Assembly (NCBI GenBank): GCA_903883985.1
Contig: CAISDD010000367.1
Coordinates: 1 to 18,178, forward strand
Length of the DNA: 18,178 nt
DNA from: an uncultured Pseudomonadota bacterium
Lineage (GTDB): Bacteria; Pseudomonadota; Gammaproteobacteria; Burkholderiales; Thiobacillaceae
Reading direction: 5' to 3'
Shown in pieces: positions 12,831 to 18,178 of this stretch (within the stretch, counting starts at the first letter, position 1; every line of letters begins with the position of its first letter). The position numbers and the translations under genes are program-made. The notes below the pieces were generated by a model that saw only the letters and a program-made list of their open reading frames with translations, was not told the DNA's origin and ran no database searches.

Positions 12831-15800
12831 ATGCCCAATGCCCTATACCTCATCGTGGCGGCGCTGGCCGCTTCCTTCGTGCTGGGACTGTTGAGCCCGA
12901 AGCGCTGTGGCATCGCCTACGCGATCACCCTGGTAACGTTGGCCTTCATGGCCTGGGTATCCGCCGGCTGGCTCTGGGCCTTTGTGGTGGGAGGGGCACA
13001 GCCGGTCGAGATACTCACCGCCGGGGCCTTGCCGCCCTACGCCATCAACCTGCGCATGGGCAGGGCCGAGGCGGCCATGACGCTGCTGATCAATCTGACT
13101 GGCTTGCTTTCGGCCCTCTACCTGAAAGAGTCGCTGTTCAAACTGGGGCACCGCGGCATGGCGGTGCTGTTGGTCGCCATCATGGCCTTCTGCGGCATCG
13201 TCCTCACCCGCGATCTTTTCAATCTGTTCGTCTTCTTCGAACTCGCGGCCATCTCGACCGCTGGGCTGATCTTGCTTTCCGAGGATGATCGGGCGCTGTC
13301 GGCAGGTTTCAAGTACCTCATCGTTTCCCAGTTCGTCTCGACTTTCCTCTTGATCGGCATCCTCTTCGCCTATCACGCCACCGGCACGCTCAACATCGAT
13401 ACCATGGCCACCAGCGCGCGCCTGCTCCAGGTCGGTGCGCAGGGCTTCACCTTGGCCTTCTTCCTGATGTTCATCGCCCTGGTCACCGAGTTGAAGCCCT
13501 TCCCGGCCAACGGTTGGGCGCTGGATATCTACGAATCGGCGCATCCAGCCTACTCGGCGATTTTTTCCGCCGCAGCGGCGACCGCTTCCCTCTATGCCGT
13601 CGACAAACTGCTGCTGATCGGCGGGGCGAGCTGGTATCCAATGGCGAGCGGCATAGGCATCCTCACCTTCCTGGCGGCCAATCTCTTCGCCCTGCCGCAG
13701 AGCAATGACCGGCGCTTGCTGGGCTACTCGTCGGTGGCGCAGATCGGCCTGATCCTCGTGGTGCTGGGCCAGCGCGACCTCCTGGGCGAGAGCACATCGT
13801 TCATCGCCATCGGTCTGCTGGTATCGCACGCCGTGGCCAAGGCCGGGCTGTACTGGCTCTCCGGCCTGGTTCAGAAAAGAAATCTCATCGACTGGGCGGC
13901 CCTGCGCGGCCACCCCTTCCTCGTCTTCGCCTTCATTACCTTCGTCGCCATGCTCACCAGCCTGCCGCCCTTCCCGGGTTTCTACGCCAAGTGGGAACTG
14001 GTGCGCATGCTCGCGGGCGGCGGCCGGCTGGCATTGCTGGCGTTGATCCTGGTCGGGGCCTTGATCGAGGCGGGCTATCTGTTCCGCTGGTTCGGCTACA
14101 TCCTCAAGCGCGAACCGCCCACCGAAGCCGTCAGCGGCGAAGTGCACAAGCTCGTGCCGGTCTTCGTCGCCGTGCTGGCCGGCTGGGCGCTGGGCTATCT
14201 CTGGGGCGACCTGTCGGGTACCGGTCGCCACAACCTGCTCCTTGCCCTGCCGCTGGTGTTCGCTGTTGGTTTCCTGTTGCTCGACTGGCTGCCCGCCTGG
14301 GTGAAGAACACGCTGGCCATCACCGGCATGGTCGCGTTCTTTTTCCTGACCTACACGGAATACGACCCGCTGCGGCTGATCTTCGCCCTCATCTTCCTCA
14401 TCGGTGGCGCGATCACCCTGCTCGCCAGCTACGATGCTCACGGCCGCCGTATCGGTTTTTACCCGGCGGCGATGCTGATGGTTGCCGGCATGGTGATGTT
14501 GGTCCGCGCCAAAGATTCCTTCGAATTCTTCGCCGCCTGGGAGTTGCTGACCATCGGTTCCTATTTCCTCATCCTGCGCGGCAAGCATTCCGAGCCGCAT
14601 GCGCTCTCCTACCTCCTCTTCTCGCTGGGTGGCGCTTTCCTGATCCTCGCCGGTTTTGCCATTGCAGCACAGGGCGTGGCGCCGTTCCCGATCAGCGCAC
14701 TAGGCCAGGTGGCACCGTCCCTCGCCCCTTGGGTGTTCGTCCTGCTCGCCACCGGATTCATGACCAAGACCGCCGCCATCGGCCTGCATATCTGGCTGCC
14801 AGGCGCGCACGCCGAGGCCGAGACCGATGTCTCGCCCATGGTTTCCGGCATCCTGCTCAAGGCGGGATTGTTCGGCCTGTTCGTCCTGCTCATGACCATG
14901 GGCAAACAACAGCTCTATGGCATCGAGCTGACCCATGTTCTGCTCTGGATCGCCGCCTTCACCGCCTTGCTGGGCAACCTGATGGCGGTCTTCCAGGAAG
15001 ATGCCAAGCGTCTGCTCGCCTATTCCTCCATCGGCCAGATGGGCTATGCCCTGTTCGGCCTGGCTTTGATGAACCACCTCGGCTGGCTGATGGCGCTGAT
15101 GTTCGTGATCAACCACTACATCTACAAATCCATGCTGTTTCTCTCGGTCGGCGGCGTGGCCAAGCGCACCGGCACCCGCGAGATGTACCGCATGGGCGGC
15201 TTGATCCGGCTGATGCCGCTGTCCTTCATTGCCGTACTCATCGGCATCATCGCCGTCTCGGGCGTGCCGCCCTTGTCCGGTTTCGGCGGTCGCTGGATTT
15301 TCTACAATGCCATCCTGGCCTCAGACTACCGCATGCCCATGGTCATCATCTTCCTGGCCGGGCCGGTCGCCTTCCTCTATCTGTTCCGCCTGATCCACAG
15401 CATATTCCTGGGCCAGTTGAAGGATGAGTTGCGGCGGGTGAAAGAAGCACCATTCTGGATCGTCCTGCCGCAGATGCTCTATGTCGGCCTGCTGCTGGCC
15501 TTCGCCCTGGTGCCGGGTCTGGTTCTGCGCCGGGTCGACAGCTATCTCAACCTGTTCTTCCCCGAGGGCGGCCTGCACTGGGAGGGCTTCGAGATCACCA
15601 GCGATTATGGCTACTGGAACCCCGTTGCCATCATGATCGTGGTCGCGGTCATCTTCGTTTCTCTCTTCGCCTGGCTGCTGTTCGTCAACCGCCGCGCGCA
15701 GAAGGTCAAGCAGTTCAATATCGTCTTTTCCGCCGAACGCCCGTACCGGCCGGAAACTACCCATTTCGCCTGGAATTTCTTCGCCCCCTATCGCAAGGCC

Positions 15801-15965
15801 CTGGGCTTCCTGGTGCAACCCTACGCCACGAATTTCTGGGGGACGCTGACCGACATCCTGCACACTGCGGGCGATCTGGCGCGCCGGCTCTACGACGGCA
15901 ACGGCCAGAGCTATGCCTTCCACTTCCTGGTGTTCGTCGTCGTCGTCTTCGGAATGGGGCTCTAG
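12831..15965 (+). CDS. Fusion of two MrpD/NuoL-like proton-antiporter modules
   Basis: The product has 1044 residues, about twice the length of MnhD, with two complete antiporter-like (PF00361-type) modules in tandem. Module 1 (about 1-490) has Glu137 in LFVFFELAAIS, Lys222 in ELKPFPANGW, Lys337 in SHAVAKAGLYWL and Lys387 in PFPGFYAKWEL. Module 2 (about 495-950) has Glu571 in FFAAWELLTIGSYF, Lys646 in MTKTAAIGLHIWLPGAHAEA, Lys677 in GILLKAG, Lys766 in HYIYKSMLFLSVGG and Arg821 in PPLSGFGGRW. Tail residues 955-1044 contain an FSAERPYRPE segment and a final hydrophobic helix, like the tails of HyfB/HycC-type subunits. It should provide two proton or sodium channels of the membrane arm. The two modules are paralogous rather than identical; the second is closer to the canonical NuoM/HyfB pattern. 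Confidence 0.92.
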   Translation: MPNALYLIVAALAASFVLGLLSPKRCGIAYAITLVTLAFMAWVSAGWLWAFVVGGAQPVEILTAGALPPYAINLRMGRAEAAMTLLINLTGLLSALYLKESLFKLGHRGMAVLLVAIMAFCGIVLTRDLFNLFVFFELAAISTAGLILLSEDDRALSAGFKYLIVSQFVSTFLLIGILFAYHATGTLNIDTMATSARLLQVGAQGFTLAFFLMFIALVTELKPFPANGWALDIYESAHPAYSAIFSAAAATASLYAVDKLLLIGGASWYPMASGIGILTFLAANLFALPQSNDRRLLGYSSVAQIGLILVVLGQRDLLGESTSFIAIGLLVSHAVAKAGLYWLSGLVQKRNLIDWAALRGHPFLVFAFITFVAMLTSLPPFPGFYAKWELVRMLAGGGRLALLALILVGALIEAGYLFRWFGYILKREPPTEAVSGEVHKLVPVFVAVLAGWALGYLWGDLSGTGRHNLLLALPLVFAVGFLLLDWLPAWVKNTLAITGMVAFFFLTYTEYDPLRLIFALIFLIGGAITLLASYDAHGRRIGFYPAAMLMVAGMVMLVRAKDSFEFFAAWELLTIGSYFLILRGKHSEPHALSYLLFSLGGAFLILAGFAIAAQGVAPFPISALGQVAPSLAPWVFVLLATGFMTKTAAIGLHIWLPGAHAEAETDVSPMVSGILLKAGLFGLFVLLMTMGKQQLYGIELTHVLLWIAAFTALLGNLMAVFQEDAKRLLAYSSIGQMGYALFGLALMNHLGWLMALMFVINHYIYKSMLFLSVGGVAKRTGTREMYRMGGLIRLMPLSFIAVLIGIIAVSGVPPLSGFGGRWIFYNAILASDYRMPMVIIFLAGPVAFLYLFRLIHSIFLGQLKDELRRVKEAPFWIVLPQMLYVGLLLAFALVPGLVLRRVDSYLNLFFPEGGLHWEGFEITSDYGYWNPVAIMIVVAVIFVSLFAWLLFVNRRAQKVKQFNIVFSAERPYRPETTHFAWNFFAPYRKALGFLVQPYATNFWGTLTDILHTAGDLARRLYDGNGQSYAFHFLVFVVVVFGMGL

Positions 15966-15967
15966 CC

Positions 15968-16873
15968 ATGCAATTCGACTGGATGAAGATACCCTACTCA
16001 CTATTGACCTTGTTCATCGTGGTCAATTTCGGCATGATCCTCACGGCCTTCATCGCCAAGATCGCGGCGCGGGTCGGCCGCCGTAATGGCATCCGGATCT
16101 GGCAAAACTATGCCGACCTGATCAAGAGTTACGGATCGCGCAGCTCGATCACGCACGGCGCGATGTTCTATTTGGCCCCGGTGTTCCGGCTCACCGGCGG
16201 CGTCGGTCTGCTGCTGTTCGTGCCCACGATCTACGGCTCCTCCATGTTCTCGAACCTGTCGTTCGCGGGCGATTTGATCCTGGCCCTCTACTTCGTATTC
16301 TTCGGTACCCTGGGCATGGCGCTGGGTGCGGCCGAGAGCGGCCACCCGCATGCGGCCATCGGCGTCAGCCGCGGCCTGTCGCAGGTCACCACCTCCGAAC
16401 TGCCCCTGGCTCTGGCCGTGTACTCGGTGGCGTTGCAATATCACACACTTTCGGTCACGGCCATCGTCGCGGCGCAACAAGGCGGCTTCGAGCATTGGAC
16501 CTTGTTCACCAATCCGCTGGCAGTGGCGGCGGCAATGCTGGCCTTCCTGGGCTCGATGATGCGTCCGCCCTTCGATGTGGTGCTAGCACCACAGGAGATC
16601 CCGATCGGGCCGCCGACCGAGTACCACTCCTCCTACCTCGCGCTGATGCAGACCAACCGCGCGATCTATCCGATCGCCAAGATCGTCGTCTACATGAATC
16701 TGTTCTTTGGGGGGGCTGGCAACTGGCCGGTGTTCTTCCTCAAGGTCTTCCTGATCTACATGGTTTCTGTCTTTGTCGGCGTCGTCTTCCCGCGCTTCCG
16801 GGTCGAACAATCGATCCGCTGGTTCCTGATCTGGGCGGTGCCCCTGGGTATCCTTTCCATCATGTTGGTCTGA
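15968..16873 (+). CDS. NuoH/EchB/HycD-like membrane subunit
   Basis: The product has 301 residues and about eight membrane helices, belonging to the respiratory-chain NADH dehydrogenase subunit 1 family. Marks are GRRNGIRIWQNYADLIKSYG (37-56), the ESGHPHAAIGVSRGLSQVTTSELPLALAVY loop (123-152, Glu144) and MRPPFDVVLAPQEIPIGPPTEYHSSYLALM (198-227, Glu210, Glu218). These charged residues lie at the quinone or redox interface in complex I and couple the peripheral arm to the membrane arm. It starts three bases after the preceding stop. It is equivalent to MbhM, although in P. furiosus that gene comes after the large subunit; here it comes before the NuoB-like gene, as in EchB-EchC order. Confidence 0.92.
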   Translation: MQFDWMKIPYSLLTLFIVVNFGMILTAFIAKIAARVGRRNGIRIWQNYADLIKSYGSRSSITHGAMFYLAPVFRLTGGVGLLLFVPTIYGSSMFSNLSFAGDLILALYFVFFGTLGMALGAAESGHPHAAIGVSRGLSQVTTSELPLALAVYSVALQYHTLSVTAIVAAQQGGFEHWTLFTNPLAVAAAMLAFLGSMMRPPFDVVLAPQEIPIGPPTEYHSSYLALMQTNRAIYPIAKIVVYMNLFFGGAGNWPVFFLKVFLIYMVSVFVGVVFPRFRVEQSIRWFLIWAVPLGILSIMLV

Positions 16874-16881
16874 AGGTGGAT

Positions 16882-17523
16882 ATGAAAGAAGAACTGCTAA
16901 AACGCACGGTCAAAGGCCCGGACGGCGTCGAATTCGAGGTCGAGCCACTGCGCGACTACTACTGCGAAGCCGCGCCCACGGTGATGCACGGCGCTTACAT
17001 CAAGATCGTCGAAGACCTGTTCAACTGGGCGCGCGCCGAATCGCTCTGGATATTGGGCTTCGGTACCGGCTGCGGCGCCATCGAGATGCGCCCGCTGATG
17101 ACACCGCGTTTCGACGCCTACCGCTACGGCATCCAGTGGCGCCCAACCCCGCGCCAGGCCAATCTGCTGGTCATCTCCGGCTATCTTTCGGTGAAGACGC
17201 TTAAGCGCGCCATTCGCGCCTACGAGCAGATGCAGAACCCGAAATACGTCGTGGGCTTAGGTTCCTGCACCATCAACGGCGGCATGTACTGGGACTCTTA
17301 CAACACCATCAAGCGCCTAGACCAGTACCTGCCGGTCGATATCTACATCGCCGGCTGCATGCCGCGCCCGGAAGCGCTGCTGGCAGGGTTCGAAGATTTG
17401 AAGAAACTGATCCGCACCGGCCAAGCCGAGGGTGCCAACCAGTACGCCGAGCGCTTCGACTGGTACAAGACCAATCAGAAGCAGGTCATCCACGACTGGG
17501 ACATGCCGGAATACAACTGGTAG
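16882..17523 (+). CDS. NuoB/EchC-like iron-sulfur subunit lacking one ligand Cys
   Basis: The product has 213 residues. AAGGTGG stands about five bases before the ATG. NuoB-family sequence runs from residue 54: WILGFGTGCGAIEMRPLMTPRFDAYRYG, then RPTPRQANLLVISGYLS (87-103), VGLGSCTINGGMYWDSYN (124-141) and VDIYIAGCMPRPEALLAG (152-169). Cys64, Cys129 and Cys159 align with the N2-type cluster ligands, but where NuoB has Cys-Cys this protein has Cys64-Gly65, and the hydrogenase-type Cys-x2-Cys is also absent (Gly61). Either the cluster uses another ligand (Cys28 is the only other cysteine) or it is altered. The protein would carry electrons between the large subunit and the membrane interface. 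The longer frame from 16495 is overlap with the previous gene. Confidence 0.9.
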   Translation: MKEELLKRTVKGPDGVEFEVEPLRDYYCEAAPTVMHGAYIKIVEDLFNWARAESLWILGFGTGCGAIEMRPLMTPRFDAYRYGIQWRPTPRQANLLVISGYLSVKTLKRAIRAYEQMQNPKYVVGLGSCTINGGMYWDSYNTIKRLDQYLPVDIYIAGCMPRPEALLAGFEDLKKLIRTGQAEGANQYAERFDWYKTNQKQVIHDWDMPEYNW

Positions 17524-17525
17524 CC

Positions 17526-18071
17526 ATGAACACGATGCGCGAACTCCACGAACGCCTGAAATGCCTGTATCCCCTGGGCGAACTGACCGAGCAGCGGCAC
17601 ACTCGGCCGCTAGCCTTCGTCAGCCTGCCGGTCGCGTACCTGCGCCCGACCCTGCTGCATCTGCGCGACCTGGAGGGCTACACCCACCTGGTTTTGCTGA
17701 CCGCCGTTGACTGGCTGGAGGACGGACAGTTCCAGCTCACCTATCTGCTCTCGAACCGCACTCAGGCGCGCGACATCGGTCTGCGCGTGTTCCTGCCGCG
17801 CGATGGCGCGACGATGGCCAGCATCCACGACCTTTGGCCTACCGCCGCGACCTACCAGCGCGAACTGCGCGAGATGTTTGGCATCGACTTTCCCGGCAGC
17901 CCGGGCGTGAATGACGATTTCATGCTCGAAGGCTGGATCGACATGCCGCCGTACCGGCGCGACTTCGATACCAGAAAGTTTGCCGCCGAAAACTTCAGCC
18001 AACGGCCCGGTCGTGCCAGCAACGACCCGGAGCAGTATATGAAAGCCAAACTCTATCCGGGCGAGAACTGA
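17526..18071 (+). CDS. NuoC/EchD-like 30-kDa subunit
   Basis: The product has 181 residues of the complex I 30-kDa subunit family. The signature is WPTAATYQRELREMFGIDFPGSPG (104-127), equivalent to W..A.W.ERE..D.FGI.F.GHP, with Ser-Pro where His-Pro is common. LRDLEGYTHLVLLTAVDWLE (46-65) is the usual preceding alpha/beta region. The C-terminal part PYRRDFDTRKFAAENFSQRPG is basic and includes the PYRRDF motif seen at the end of NuoC. It is a soluble peripheral-arm protein that packs against the large subunit. The gene starts three bases after the NuoB-like stop. It ends at 18071, where a repeat begins; the large-subunit gene expected next is not in the window. Confidence 0.9.
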   Translation: MNTMRELHERLKCLYPLGELTEQRHTRPLAFVSLPVAYLRPTLLHLRDLEGYTHLVLLTAVDWLEDGQFQLTYLLSNRTQARDIGLRVFLPRDGATMASIHDLWPTAATYQRELREMFGIDFPGSPGVNDDFMLEGWIDMPPYRRDFDTRKFAAENFSQRPGRASNDPEQYMKAKLYPGEN

Positions 18072-18073
18072 GG

Positions 18074-18178
18074 TGACCACCCCCACGCTCACTTCGTTCG
18101 CTGCCCCCCGAGGGGGCGCATCAGTACCTTGGAACGGTCCGGCGGTACTGATGACCACCCCCACGCTCACTTCGTTCG
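18074..18178. repeat. 78-bp-period intergenic repeat with palindromes, running off the window
   Basis: A 27-base sequence (18074-18100, tgaccacccccacgctcact...) recurs identically at 18152-18178, a period of 78 bases. Between the copies lie CCCCC-CGA-GGGGG (18104-18117) and a perfect 10-base inverted pair CATCAGTACC (18119-18128) / GGTACTGATG (18144-18153). The ACGCTCACTTCGTTCGCTGC...GAGGGGGC pattern is, from memory, a repeat widely spread in betaproteobacterial intergenic DNA. It begins two bases after the nuoC-like stop. At least 1.3 units are visible and the array may continue. Confidence 0.8.

Noticed and set aside
12843..14600. 585-residue minus-strand frame opposite the MrpD fusion
   Set aside because: It is rich in Gln, Glu, Asp and His, typical of the antisense of hydrophobic codons in GC-rich DNA. 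The plus strand encodes an unmistakable antiporter protein.
13991..15427. 478-residue second plus-strand frame inside the MrpD fusion
   Set aside because: It is Arg/Pro/Ala/His-rich, a +1-frame shadow of the hydrophobic protein, without membrane helices or motifs.
1..18178. tRNA, rRNA or transposase genes
   Set aside because: I saw no cloverleaf, no rRNA-like conserved segments and no DDE or tyrosine transposase motifs on either strand.

Overview
The window is high-GC, densely coded DNA that looks betaproteobacterial (Nitrosomonadales/Rhodocyclales-like). The reasons are the gene order rubredoxin-pilG with a divergent thiD, thiE and hemL, a dsrS-like gene of sulfur-oxidiser type, and intergenic palindromes of kinds common in that class. 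This placement is inferred from gene content and was not computed.

Left part (1-4691). The 3' part of a TPR-repeat protein is followed by two palindromic intergenic repeats (906-970 and 984-1073). Directly against the second lies a short in-frame remnant that resembles the C-terminus of SapC-family proteins (1074-1211). Leftward from 4691 run a rubredoxin, a PilG-type response regulator and a ChpA/PilL-type HPt histidine kinase. The kinase is short: it has HPt domains and the ATPase domain but no normal dimerisation segment, CheW domain or receiver domain. The usual pilH, pilI and pilJ genes are absent between regulator and kinase, so this looks like a stripped-down Pil-Chp locus.

Middle part (4759-9893). 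Rightward are thiD, thiE (overlapping thiD), hemL and a dsrS-like gene, which together look like a thiamine/tetrapyrrole housekeeping operon. A CPA1/NhaP-type cation/proton antiporter lies convergent to it, with only 3 bases between the stop codons.

Right part (9894-18178). A 542-base intergenic region holds a strong-looking sigma-54 promoter candidate overlapped by a perfect 9-bp dyad, two adjacent tandem-repeat arrays and a possible leader ORF. A tightly overlapping ten-gene operon follows: mnhE, mnhF, mnhG, an MbhD-like DUF4040 protein, an MbhE-MrpB fusion, mnhC, a 1044-residue fusion of two MrpD/NuoL-like antiporter modules, a NuoH/EchB-like protein, a NuoB-like protein and a NuoC-like protein. 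This is the layout of an Mrp-linked energy-converting complex of the Mbh/Mbx or group 4 hydrogenase-related (Ehr) type. The catalytic large subunit (NuoD-like) and the ferredoxin-like subunit are not in the window; after the nuoC-like gene comes a 78-bp-period repeat that runs off the end. The complex presumably couples a redox reaction at the NuoB/C(/D) arm to H+ or Na+ movement through the membrane arm.

The most unusual points are the double-MrpD fusion, the loss of one of the four cluster-ligand cysteines in the NuoB-like subunit, the sigma-54-type control region with its repeat-bearing leader, and the eroded chemosensory locus.
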